Positions 1 through 11,700 of a stretch of 64,000 nt of DNA are shown here, one piece after another. The stretch is from Micromussa lordhowensis (Eukaryota; Cnidaria; Anthozoa; Scleractinia; Lobophylliidae). The notes beneath the pieces were generated by a model. That model worked only from the letters and a program-made list of their open reading frames with translations. It ran no database searches and was not told the DNA's origin. Made by a program: the position numbers and the translations under genes. The DNA lies in the NCBI GenBank assembly GCA_964020085.1, contig OZ026607.1, positions 20,503,606 through 20,567,605 of the forward strand. The letters are read 5' to 3'. Positions within the stretch are counted from its first letter, which is position 1, and each line of letters starts with the position of its first letter.

Positions 1-301
1 CGCGTTTTTTTTTTTACATTTCAGTTTCTCCAGTTCTCAAATAAAAGTCGTGTTTTACCATACGTATTATCATACGTATTTGACCTGAATATTGATCATT
101 GGGAAACAAATATGCTATAGAACCTGGGCCTCTGTCTTTGATTGAGGTGGGCTTGTTGAGGCTAGGCTACCTAATTTCGGAGCAGCTGTTATTTTTGGGG
201 AGTCGGTACTTTCGGGATCTAACTGAGGCCACAATCTTTTGATGATACTTTCCCAGTGGAGATATATCCTGTGCGAGATATTGATGATCCATTTTCGGAG
301 G

Positions 302-768
302 TACAAGGGGAATATTGAATATTGAAAACCGTACTTGAAAGTCTTAGGAATATTGAATATTTACCTGCAAAAGATACGGAATACGGAAAATTTCAACAAA
401 ACAGACGCAAAAGCGAGAATAGGGAATACTCAGTGTCTTTGCTTTTCCTTTTAAATTCTGCCTAGCACTTAAAACTAAAATAATAAGGAATATCCTCCGA
501 AATATTAACAATGAATACACCTTATTCCAAAATGCTGCCATTTTAATGTTCTTTTGTTTACTTGCAAATTAGCCCTTGTTGCCTCGTTCGTAAACTCAAA
601 ATTCAAAAGAATATTTTAAACGAGGCAACAAGGGCTAATTTGCAAGTAAACAACAGAACACTAAAATGGCGTCCATTTTGGAATAAGGCGTATGGGAATA
701 TTCACCCCTGGAAAATAGCGGAATACGGAATATCTTAAGCTGAAATGTTCCCCTTCTACCCCCGATCC
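302..768. repeat. AT-rich foldback element interrupted by a second foldback
   Basis: The left end (AAGGGGAATATTGAATATT near 307) and the right end (GAAATGTTCCCCTTCTAC near 744) are imperfect inverted copies. Both halves carry GGAATACGG-type motifs around 380 and 722. A second, tighter palindrome (518-690) splits the element, as if one MITE had inserted into another. No coding potential is visible. The outer boundary is approximate. Confidence 0.5.
518..690. repeat. Long foldback (MITE-like), about 70-bp arms
   Basis: The arms run inward from ACCTTATTCCAAAATG (519) and, inverted, from CATTTTGGAATAAGG (674). They continue through TTTACTTGCAAATTAGCCC and its complement GGGCTAATTTGCAAGTAAA, leaving a loop of only about 25 bases. 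Near-palindromic structure without an ORF is typical of a MITE. Confidence 0.75.
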
Positions 769-1611
769 ATTTATTTGGTCGTTTTGAGAAAAAAAGGGTT
801 TAAAGTATGCTTCGGTCTCCAAGTGCCCAAATCAGTCCTGTGAACGGAGAGAGGGGCTAACAGCAAGGGGAGGAGGTATATCGAAAGTTTTCACATAAAT
901 GTTCCATTGAATACCAGAATAAACACCATTCATACAAATGTTAACCAAATATAAGGAACGTATTAGATGGTAGAGAACATTGTTTCAAAGTGCGATTTGT
1001 AAATGAACAGGAAAGATCCGGAAATATTTATATCTGAGAGTGAGAGAGTAGAAGCATCTATTTTGGAAAAGTCGCCCCATTGCCTGAACTGCATTTCTTT
1101 CCTTACCGGGCCCAGCATTACCACAAAGGAAAATCAACAAACTGTACGCCCACCTCCACAATTTTGATTTGTTTGTCTGCCTTTTCATTCGATTGGCGAG
1201 TTAATCTACCTAAGTTCGTTAAGTTTAACCACAGACATTGTGTTGTGTGCTTAGGCATGACACTCTACTCTCACCATGCCTCTCTCCATCCTTACACATG
1301 GGGTGGGCTCCTGATTAAAGGCTTTTCTGTGATTATCGATTGATCATCGATTGCACGATACCATCAGTATCGACTGATATCGATCTATCGATTGCTTTTT
1401 TCCATCGATTGGACACTCCGGGATATGTTTGTGTGAGTCCCTTCTTTTCCTACTTAGTGCTTGTCGAGAAGTTGCATTACATATGTATTCGAAATGGCGG
1501 CAGTTTGAGCTGCATCCTCGCTCTATCAACACACGAGCATAGGCGATGGACTCTTCTTTCGCGTCACCTGTTGGTAAGGAGATTGCTGCTATTTCAGCGA
1601 AACAAAGGGTA
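769..1611. other. Gene-free stretch with a SINE fragment and ATCGAT-rich DNA
   Basis: No coding region is supported. A partial SINE lies at 1234-1312. From 1332 to 1410 ATCGAT/TCGATTG words recur, grading into the tandem repeat that starts at 1612. The short ORFs here are open in several frames at once and have no recognisable content. Confidence 0.5.
1234..1312 (+). repeat. SINE fragment (family copied elsewhere in the window)
   Basis: The segment around CATTGTGTTGTGTGCTTAGG and CACTCTACTCTCACCATGCC matches the middle of the longer copies at 37226-37522 (+) and 6098-6403 (-). Only the central block is present here. Confidence 0.6.
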
Positions 1612-1882
1612 ACAGTCGACCGATATCTCACCGACAGTCGACCGATACCTCACCGACAGTCGACCGATACACTAGCGACTGTCGATCGCAACATATCGGC
1701 CGAGGTGTCGGCCGAGTGTCGACCGACACATCGACCGATAGTATCGACCGATGGTCTGTTAACTAAAACAACATGTCGACCGACACTCGACCGACCCTCG
1801 GCCGACATATCGGCCAAGTGTCGGTCGATATATCGGCCGAGTGTCGGTCGCCATATCGGCCGATAGTATCGACCGACAGATG
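1612..1882. repeat. TCGACCGATA-type tandem repeat (about 22-bp unit)
   Basis: The sequence opens with three near-identical 22-bp units (GTCGACCGATATCTCACCGAC and close variants). It then continues as degenerate direct and inverted words TCGACCGA, TCGGCCGA and TATCGGCC. It is locally GC- and CpG-rich against an AT-rich background. ORFs of about 100 codons are open on both strands, as expected when a repeat lacks stop words; they are not evidence of a gene. Confidence 0.8.
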
Positions 1883-4429
1883 CCTTAAGTACACATGATC
1901 CAGTAAGCTTAACTTTGCATCCTGCGATTGATAACAATACGTCCATCACAAGTTTCCCTAGCAATTTTGAGGTCTGACAAGAACATTTAGCAAGTCTATC
2001 TCTATGTGGAAAGGGACTGTAATATTATTGTATTATGAACAAATACATAAGGTTCTGGTAATTGTCAAAGATGTAAGCTTATTATCAACTTGTACTTTAA
2101 TTTAGTGTGGTGTATGATTCAAAATAAAAATTACATTTACCTTGGCCACTGACATTATGGTAAAAGAAATTTACTGTTGCTGACCCTCACACCTAATGTG
2201 TTAGTAACTGCCTGGAGGTAAAAAAACTTGGTATCCAGTCACTTTCCTTCATGTTTAGTTGGCTCTAAGTCAGTTTGCTCCAAGCGCATATACATTGTTC
2301 CTCATTCTTTCATGCACTGCAAAGCCAAACTCGATTAGCTGAGGTAGGGAACTCAGCCTGTGTGGAGCAATCAAACTTTTGGTTGGAATGAACTGACTTA
2401 GAGTGATCTAACCATGGAGGGAAATGACCGTAATTCAAAAAATCATACTCTTGGCATTGCTTTCAGACCAATTTCTCACGTGTAGCTGGTAAACAGAACT
2501 ATTACAGCCTAAACTTTAAGCTATACCAGAATCAAATCAATGAAAAGAAAAGTACATGGAAATCTAACCTTGTCCTGGCTGTTGATAGCAAATGCAAACA
2601 AAAAGTGTAGTCAGACACTCCCTTATGCTTTGCAATTCTCCAGGTCACTACACCTAGAAAGGTAATGAGGAGGCAAGTACTCTTGCTGGTGCTTTTAGTA
2701 TATATGTTGCAGGTCAAAATGAAATTCGGGTTAAAATGAGATTCCTTTGTTCTTTACCCTGATTATTCATGGATCATAAATAATTAGGGTTGGAGGACAA
2801 AGGAAATTGAGAATAAAACTAGGTTAAAATCATTTTAACCTGAATTTCATTTTGACCTGCAACATATATATTCATTTATTTATTACAATTTAATAGCGTA
2901 CTATAAACAAACAAATAAATTATTTATGCAATAGGTTGGGGGAACACAGGTAAAGCTTATAAAATCATGAGCCATTAGGCAAGTGATTTACAAGCTTTTT
3001 GAGTGTTCTCCCAACATCCCAAGTGGTTTATTGTGCCTGTAAACCCATAGAAAGAGTGGTCTATAGCTTTTATGAAATAAGTATGGAAAACATTTGTAGA
3101 AGACAGGAAAATGTTTTGTACTTTCGTGATCAAGTTGCTCATTCTCATCAAATTCATGAGATGACATGACAAACCAATCACAGCGACTGACAGAATGAAA
3201 AGTAATTGAAAAGTATTTTGACATTGAAATGCAGATATTTGCAGGCTGAATTGGCTATCGCAAAAGTAAAAGTCTGTTTAGACAGTAGTAGTACAAACTT
3301 CATACGCTTGGTGAAGTGATTCAATGATAATATTCCAAAGGTTTGAGAACAGAATAAAGGTAAACCAAATTCATTTATTGTGTTATCCATGCATGCATTG
3401 AGTTTAAACTCATAGGCTTAAATGTCAACTGGTAAGAAATATTTTCTCTGCTTCTTAAGAACGCAAATTGATCAGTTGAGCCTGCCTGCAGTCAGAAGTG
3501 CATCCTCCACAGACTGGGGAAGGCACCAAAAGTGCTTAAAAATTCCTTGTAACCTTAAGCGTAAATGGAATCAGCATAAAAGTTTTGCAATGGTAAAAAA
3601 GTTTAAGCATATAAGCTAAATATCGGAACCAACTTATGCTCCTGTTTGTCCTTGTAAATTTCCATGTATATATGTTGAATGAAAGATATTTGTGTTATTA
3701 ACATCTCAGCAAAAGCCGAAAGCTAGTGTTCTGAGTTCCCACGTAGAACAGTCAACATCTTTGCTTCCGACCACAGTAAATTGTCGCTTCTTGCTGCTGG
3801 ACCTGTCTTCCTCTACACTATTGTTTTCATGCGCTGCTTTAAATTTTGGGTTATTTTGATTTTTGCTTTCTGACCTTTCTTGACCAAAAGCCGACATTGA
3901 CATTGGGATAAGTTGGATAAATTTGGATAAATTTTCCTCTTCGGCCATTATGTGAACAGTGAGGTTTACCAGTACAATATAATATAGGTTTTGCTACTCT
4001 ATTGAACAATCAGAGCATGTGTAGTATGTTTCAGTTATTTTATAACAATATATAAATATATTAAAGCCATAAGGATAATCTGTAAAAGAGTAATGAAGCT
4101 CCATACATGGCAGATCACCTAATGTAATTACAATATAAATATTAAGAATGTACATATCATTCATTGAATGCTGTTATGAAACTTACTATTCAACTTTCAT
4201 ACACTGTACGAATTCCGATTTTCTGATTGGCTGATTTGTACCACGTGATACTGGGTCACAACGAAACAACCTCCTTGACGTCATTATCATGGTATAATAG
4301 CCGTGGTGTAAATTCAACACACCACTGCCATTACCCCATAGCTTTGGCTGACTCAAAGTATGGCGATTTTTTTTGTGCAGTGTATTCAATTTGAATAATA
4401 AAAATGTTAAGGCACTCATTGGACGTGAA
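1883..4429. other. Gene-free stretch; one MITE, weak ORFs only
   Basis: Apart from the foldback at 2699-2870 I see nothing I can support. Two minus-strand ORFs look mildly coding: 3706-3948, starting MAEEENLSKF, and 2988-3188. They can be spliced in frame, but the product matches no family I know, so it is not called. This is also where an undetected first exon of the downstream SLC7A6OS gene could lie. Confidence 0.4.
2699..2870. repeat. MITE with about 40-bp terminal inverted repeats
   Basis: The left end (TATATGTTGCAGGTCAAAAT, then GAAATTCGGGTTAAAATGA) is mirrored on the right by TCATTTTAACCTGAATTTC and ATTTTGACCTGCAACATATA with very few mismatches. Inner arms with TTCCTTTGTT / CAAAGGAAA continue the pairing. 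The core is about 90 bp and has no ORF. Confidence 0.85.
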
Positions 4430-4735
4430 TTATCAGGATTTACCTGAACTCGTTCACTAACAATGAACTCGAACTTGAAATTTCTCGTTCATTGTTGGTG
4501 AACTTGTGCAGGTAAACCCCGATAATGCACTCGCTGAGTGCATTAAGCTGTAATTAGTACACGCTCCACTGTCACTATGGAGTGGATTAAGATTGTTATC
4601 AATAAATGACCCATCAGGCAGAAGCTTATTAGTTAAAATGAGTGCTGGATATGGGATGATAGACAAGGCACATAGCACTGAGTTGGTTATAATCACCACA
4701 TATCCAACAAGCACAAGTGGAATACTGGTAATTGT
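4430..4735. repeat. Foldback element(s), relative of the 4836-4953 copy
   Basis: ATCAGGATTTACCTGAACTC (from 4432) pairs with the inverted TGCAGGTAAACC...GATAAT around 4508-4525, with TCGTTCA / TGAACGA words inside. The right part (ATGGGATGATAGACAAGGC, then TGGTTATAATCACCACATAT) parallels the next element at 4836-4953. Both are followed by a GGAATA...TAATTGTTTTATTAAAA tail. Confidence 0.55.
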
Positions 4736-4835
4736 TTTATTAAAAGCGTCCCCAGAATAAAGAAAACAAGAATAAAATAGAGATAAAAACGCCTAAAAAA
4801 TTATACTTATGCTTACCATGATCGCATGGTACAAT

Positions 4836-4953
4836 TAACAATTATTCCACGAGCGCGCGTTGGATATGAGATGGTAGATAGCCAACGAGGCGCATAGCGC
4901 CGAGTTGGCTATAATCATCTCATATCCAACAAAGGCGAGTGGAATAATTGTTT
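4836..4953. repeat. Foldback MITE ending in CAATTATTCCAC
   Basis: CAATTATTCCACGAGC pairs with GTGGAATAATTG at the other end. GTTGGATATGAGATGGT pairs with ATCATCTCATATCCAAC, and TAGCCAAC pairs with GTTGGCTA. A small GC-rich loop (GGCGCATAGCGCC) lies at the centre. This end and loop style recurs at 33267-33380 and 41870-42015, so these are likely one superfamily. Confidence 0.8.
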
Positions 4954-5097
4954 TATTAAAAACGCCCCAAAAATAGAACAAACTAAACTTTAAAAAAAAT
5001 TAAAACGCCTTAAAAAAATCATGCGTACGCTTACCATATTCGTAGAGCATGGTATAATGGCTCATAGCCCATGATGGCTAAGCCAATGAAAACTCTC

Positions 5098-5131
<34 letters not shown>

Positions 5132-5238
5132 TAACTCATATACCATGATGGCTAAGCCAATGAAAACTCTTGAATTGCATTTTCCAATGATTCAGTTTCA
5201 ATATTATTTGTAAGTTAGGTAAGTATAATTGTAAAGTA

Positions 5239-5373
5239 ATATATTAAATATGTTTGACCACATTTCCAAACACAGAGAAGAAAGATGAAAATATGACGTG
5301 CAGCGGAGTATTTTTGACGAAGTTCTAGTTGTTTGGAAATGTGATCAAACACGGTCTTAAGTGTTTGATATAT
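5239..5373. repeat. MITE family copy 1 (ATATTAAACAC...GTGTTTGATAT ends)
   Basis: The ends ATATTAAATATGTTTGACCA and the inverted GATCAAACAC...GTGTTTGATATAT flank a core with CCAAACACAGAGAAGA. Sister copies lie at 40745-40865 and 46033-46170. The three-way match defines a dispersed palindromic family of about 135 bp. Confidence 0.8.
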
Positions 5374-5797
5374 CTTCTGAATCGAAACTAAAACTAAGGA
5401 GAAAACAGAGGAATAAAATCGTTAAAATCTCTGCTAATTAAGATCAGATATCCAAACAATTTCACGGTCATGACTTCCTTTGTTTGAACTTGATGAATTA
5501 TTAATGAGCGTGAAAATGATATTTCAAACTTGTGACCAAAGTAGGTTTACTAATAGCTATAATTGTCACATGTATCATGCTAGAGGGCAGAGAGCTGAGA
5601 AAGAATGAACTTTATTACATGTATATACAAAAAAAAGATATCACAGGCAGTTCAAGAACGTGGCTATGTTTACAACTTGACAAGCCAAGTGTAAAGTGGG
5701 GTTTCATTGTGTGACTTTGTCTTCCATTTTTTGGTATGTATATGTGCAACTGAAATTATTTTTGTTTCAATATCTTATCTTATGTCATTAATTTCAG

Positions 5798-8700
5798 TTG
5801 AGCGAGTTTTCAAGTTTGTTGGGAGTGTGCCACAAGGAGATGATGTTAAGAGAAAAGACTTGCTGGTATGTTTTCCCAGAAGTACAGTAGACCCTCCAAC
5901 CTAAATGTAGACACCCTTGAACTCGAGAAAAGCATCTGCTTTCCTCTGCCTTTTGAAGGTTGAAAATGCTGTGTCTGTACTTGTATGTGTCTACCTTCAG
6001 GAGGTGTCTGTCTTAAGCAGATGTCCATTAGTGAAGGCTCTATTGTCAATACAAATTTTGCTATCTTTTGCCATTTATTAGATGACAAGCTTGGTAAAAG
6101 TAAAGTCTGCATATGAGCCAAGTCATTGGCCCATCAAACAGGAGCGTATCTCCGTCTCTGTAACATGAAGTGACTAGGAATATTTCTACTTCCCTCTGGA
6201 TTGGATGCTAGTCCATCACAGGGTTACCCCCAGCATTAAGTTCACTGGTACCCATTTATACACCTGTATGGATAGAGGCACTGTGAGAGTAAAGTGTCTT
6301 GCCCAAGAACACAACACAATGTCCCTAGCCAGGGCTCGATAACCCAAAGTGCTTGAATTGAGTGCACTGACCATGAGGCAATGTGCCTCCACAGAGATGA
6401 CAATTTTATTTTAATACAATTTCTTATCCATAATGGCTGCAAATACCATTACAAAGGTTTTCAACTGTTCTTTTGCTTTGTACTTAAGGCCAAGATTCAT
6501 AAGCAGTCAATAAGCCATGAAAATCTCGCCAAATCTCACATCCACAACCAACAAACAATACAAGATAGGCTGCGGCAACAGAAAAAGGTATTTCTTCTAT
6601 GTATTGGCTAATGTTATTTATAAGATAAGTTACTTTGTTGATGAGCATGTAAAGATATTAGTTTGAAGAATTTAAATTTGCAGTGGTTTGTTAGCTTGAG
6701 GACAACTTGTTTTCACAAGCGTGTAAAACTATTTGAAGTGAACTTCTTTTTAACAAACAACATAAACATTTATTTAAACACGATAAAAATTACATTGGAG
6801 CTGAGTTAAAAAGTACTATTTACGAATAAAATTTAAAAAAATACATATAGATTTATACATATATACGAAGCTATTTACATGAAATTCTACGTTTGAGTGT
6901 GTTTTTAAACAAGCTTCTGCTTGCGATAGAACGTGTATGATTTTCAAGAGAATTCCATAGAGATGTGGCTTTGTAGCAAGTGGACTTACGAAGAAGTTCT
7001 GTTTTGGCTTCGGTAATAAAAAGGTCAATATCCACCATTTCCTGTTGTGATGTATGGAAATGTGCAATGTTTCTCATGTCTTTTCACTAGCTTCTAGATC
7101 AGGAAGCGAGATTCAAAGTCATTTCTTCAAACAGGGAAAATAAAACTGCTTCAGCTAGGTATGGTGTCTTTTCCTTCTATTCTATATGTGGAATAATTTA
7201 ATTTCTTTGCCTATTCTAACACACAACTTACAACTAGTAGTAAACAACAAGAGTAGACATATAAGCAAATATAGTAGATAGAAAAGAAAATGGAAGGTCA
7301 TTGTAAACAAACAGACAAACTTTATTAATAAATAAAGTGTACACTGCAAGCCACAATAGCTGCATATATTCCCATAACAGCTTTTTTGATTAACTTTTAA
7401 AAATTGCATTATAAATTATTGCATTCAGAACTGAGTACCTGGTAAATGTAACTGTTTCCTTAGGAGTCCATATCATGTACTTGCACAACACAAACCAGGC
7501 AGAGAAAGTTACATGAATGCAGACTATTAGTAGAGCTATAAAACGGTACTTCTTTCCCCCATTCCCCCAAAATGCACTTGACTGCTAACTTCCTAGGGTT
7601 CTGTGAGCTTAATAGATAACTCAAGTTATGTTTTGAATATTATTATTATTATTATTATACTACAGCAAATCTGATAGTAATAGTAGATTGTCTGAGGAAG
7701 AACAGAGGACAGATGCGGCAACAGAGGAGGAAGCCGTTGATGATGTGGATTTAGAAGTACAGAGGCTTTTGAGTGTTTATGACCTTGTCAAAGATGAGGA
7801 GTCACTCAGTAGGTTGGTACACTTTTACTACATAACCCGATTTATTAATATGTTCATAATACACATGCAAACCCTGAAGGAGGTCGAAGCGGTGAGGTAC
7901 TTTATGCTATCCAGGTTTCAGACCAGACCAGGAATCCGTAATCTTCCATGTCCTATTAGTAATCAGATTTGACTTCCACAATTCATACTCATTTTTAAAA
8001 CTTCACTCAATTTGACCCTACCTCGTTAATACAACCAAATTTTCACGGCCCATTGGTGAAACATTGCAAGTATGTCAACCAAGGCCACCCAACAAAATTC
8101 TGCACAAATGGATCTGAGAAAAAATGTCCACAATAGATTTCCCACAGTATCAACAAATTTGGAACCATTTTTATTGTTTTAACATGTGAATGCTGTTGGC
8201 CAATTTTGCCAAACCACTAATGGATCCACTGTATTTATAGTATAATTTAATATTGTAACTTTGATGTCAGACTGGAGGCTCTGAATAATATTCACATCAC
8301 TAGATTTGTGCTTGTGAGTTTTGCATTTTGGGGTTTATCTAGTATGGGTTTGTGCCTGGAATAAGCCTCTGAAACAACTGCAGGCTACTAATCAAAATTT
8401 ACCCCCCCCCCCCCCCCCTTCCTTGTGGTTTGACCTCTGATAAGCAACCACCTTCTGCAAGCAACTATATTAGCTTGACATTATGGGTGGTCTCTTTTCC
8501 TTAAGCTGTCCTTGGCTCTTGGTTAGTGGGGACCATCAAAAAAGCAGGCAGGCCACTTTTCCGATTGTCGACAATGCCCCCCCCCCCCCCCCTACTGCAA
8601 GCCTGGAACAGCCTATTTTCCTTGGTTCAACTGTTTTCTCAAAGCTTTGTTCATCATCAGCTAAGAGGCATTTTGTGGTTCACTTGAGTTTACACATGTA

Positions 8701-11700
8701 TGCTATGTCTTGTTCATTCCAGTGACACCAGACGACAAGAAAGATTAGCAAGGAAGGCAAAACAGACTGACGATACAAATGCTATTCTTTGTAACTCAGT
8801 GAAAATGATTCGAGAAAAGTTGACAGTATCTGGTGGTACGTGATAGCTTATTGTTTTGATAATTGCAGGCTTCTGAATGTGATTAACATCTGTATTAATG
8901 TCGCACTCCTGTAGGGTTTATTACACAGTAGAAACCCTAGAAATTTGTCAGTGGCTTGTGCAATCATGTTCAGGGGAGCAGGGATGACACAGAGAAGGGG
9001 ATGCTAACCTCTCAGCAATTTTGTATGTTTCACTAACTGAGGTTTAATTTAATTTAATAAATAATCTTTAATGAAGAGGCCTAAGTCACAAAGTGGTTTA
9101 CAGAAGGGTCCTATTTAAAAACTAAACAAAAGCAAATCTCGGAAAAAATGAGCTGGGTTTTAAAAAAAAACTAATATATCTGTCTTGTGTACCTTTCTTT
9201 AGGACCAAGATCAGAACAGCTAAAGTCAGATAAAGAAGGATATGTCTATGATTTTTATTACCCAAGTGATAATTACGGAAGGCTTGGTGATATGTAAGTA
9301 TTAAACTGTGTTTTTGTCGGTATCACTTGATTGTACTACTCACCTCATCAACACGATATTAAACATTTTACAATGAGAATGTTCTCCTGTTAGTTCAAGA
9401 GTAGCACTAAGAGGAGGGTTTCTTGAATTTTAAAGAAACTGTATGGCAGCTAAAGATGATTTCCAGTCCGTACTGTGTACTCTCAAGAGTTTGTTTGTGA
9501 TTTTTGTTTTGTTTCATCTAAGATATCAAAAAATGTAAACATTTTGCAACTACTTACATTAAGTAAAACAACCTCTATTATGAATGCGAAGCCATCGAAG
9601 CTTTATGCTTCATTCTTTCTCATTCTCTCGATGAAACAACTTCACAGCTGTTGGAAAAAGAATTTAAAAAGCCTCAAAGATAAGGTATGTGGTTTGTAAC
9701 GAATAACATCAATTTAAATTCCATCAAGTGGGAATTTGTAATGTTTGTAAACATTAGGGTGCTGAGACTGCATAGTATGGACTGGAACTCATGGGAGAAT
9801 GAAGTTCGGGAAAGCGAAAAAAAACAAAAACAGAGAAAGATTTAGTTTACTGGTAGTCTGTTTTTGTGCACACCTATCAATAAATAAAAGGTTTAAAAAA
9901 ATCTGATCTTAAATCTGTACTTGTTCCTTACTTACTTCAAATCCACAAACTTTCCCCACCCCATCCCCCCGCTCTTTTCATTTTTTCAAAAATTCTCAGT
10001 AGTCCGTGAAACCCTCCACTGTGAACCTCTTCAGGCATTTTTCAGATAACATAAAGACCTCAAAGAGATAACAAGAGGATGGTGCAAAATATATTAAAAT
10101 ACAACATTCAATTGCCTTGGTCTTTAATAACGATTGATTGCAAAACCATTTAAAAATGGAACGTTTAATTGTACTGGCCTTTAATAACGATTGAGATATT
10201 TTTTTGTAGAGTTGAAGTTTTGCCTTTCGACTCTGATCTCGTTCATGAAACCCTGGAAGGAGATTTTGGTGAACTCTATGATGACGAGGATGATTCAAAT
10301 GGTTGGTAGACAGCATTTTTTGTGCTTGTTGAATAGTTAAATATGTTTTACATACGTAACTTAGCAAGGCTTTTCCATTGGGCTTACAAACAGGGGTAGC
10401 CTCCTACGCAGACGCTCTTTGGGCTCGTCACGCAATATTCCTCCCCCACGAACGTCTGCTGAAACGAATGGGATGTTTAATTAGACCAATCACAGCGGAC
10501 TTCCCGATCAAGGCAGCGAACTTTGAACCTTGATCAATTTTCGCGCGCGACGTTGTAAGAATGGCGGATATTTGCGTGGCCTTCCAACGGGTTTGCGAGA
10601 CTTCCAAAATCGTCGATTTGAATCCTTTTCAGCGAGAAGCTATGGAATATTTCGTGAAGAAAAATGTGCTCGTCTCTGTTAATCTACGGATACCAACGCG
10701 ACCTTTCAACGATTATCTCAACGTTATCGGCAAGAAGCTGTAAAGTATTTTATATGGGAAGAAAAGGATGGACATGTTCGTACGCGGACATTCATTTGCA
10801 TGGCTGGTTTCTATCAAATGCTGGAAGCCTACGGAAAGTCTACTTGAAATGATCGCAAAGCGCCAAAATACTAGCGTGCAGCTGAGCGTGTCCTTTCATT
10901 GAGTGTGTGAGACAGTTACGATAATCTGTTTAAATCCCCATCGAGAAACTATAGTTTACCTTTATTTCACTGTGAAAAAGATAAAGTGCTCGTAGATCTA
11001 CGAACGCGGACTGGATTAGCTATAGAAAAGCTGCATAGTAAACTTGAAAACGTTGACGTTGCCGTACGTGAAAATGCAACAGTTCGAGTTGTACTTCTCG
11101 CCCCAAGGGAGCCTGTTCAGTTTATTATTAGCTTTTAATTACATAATTAGCCGATGCCGATTGGCTCTAAAGTAGTTTTCACGTGATCTCCAGCTGATCT
11201 TTGAGTCCAAACCGGGACGCAATAAACAAAGGGAAAGGAATGTCCCCTTGGCTTCAGCAGACGTTCGTGGGGGAGGAATATTGCGTGACGAGCCCAAAGA
11301 GCGTCTGCGTAGGAGGCTAAAACAGGGGAGGAGGGTTTTAATCCAAGGAAGCTTTTACTGTAAGCAGCATAAAAAGAAAATGATTCACAAAAGACTGACA
11401 AAAACAAGAGTAACTTTATATGTTAACTGTTATTTACACTTTTTCCATTCGCAATAAATCAACGATTTTAGCCAGTGGAACGTAATTCCCTTTGAGAACG
11501 TAATTCCCTTTGAGAACGTAATTCCCTTTGAGGGGGGGGGGGGCGGGGAGGAGAGATTGTGAACTGGGTGAGGGGTGGAGGTTATAAGCGGTGAGGCTTG
11601 TAACAAGGATTTTTCTGTACTTTAGTCATGTAAAAGCGTGTTGTATTAAAGGTTGAAACTGTAGCACACCCTTTTCATGTTATGTCACGTTTTGATAAGT

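Noticed and set aside
1546..1964. Arg/Pro/Ser-rich ORFs on both strands
   Set aside because: They are translations of the TCGACCGATA tandem repeat.
2988..3948. Possible two-exon minus-strand gene (MAEEENLSKF... joined to RCDWFVMSSH...)
   Set aside because: The frames can be joined through an AAAG-GTCAGA donor and a TCTGTCAG acceptor, but other frames are also open and no family is recognisable.
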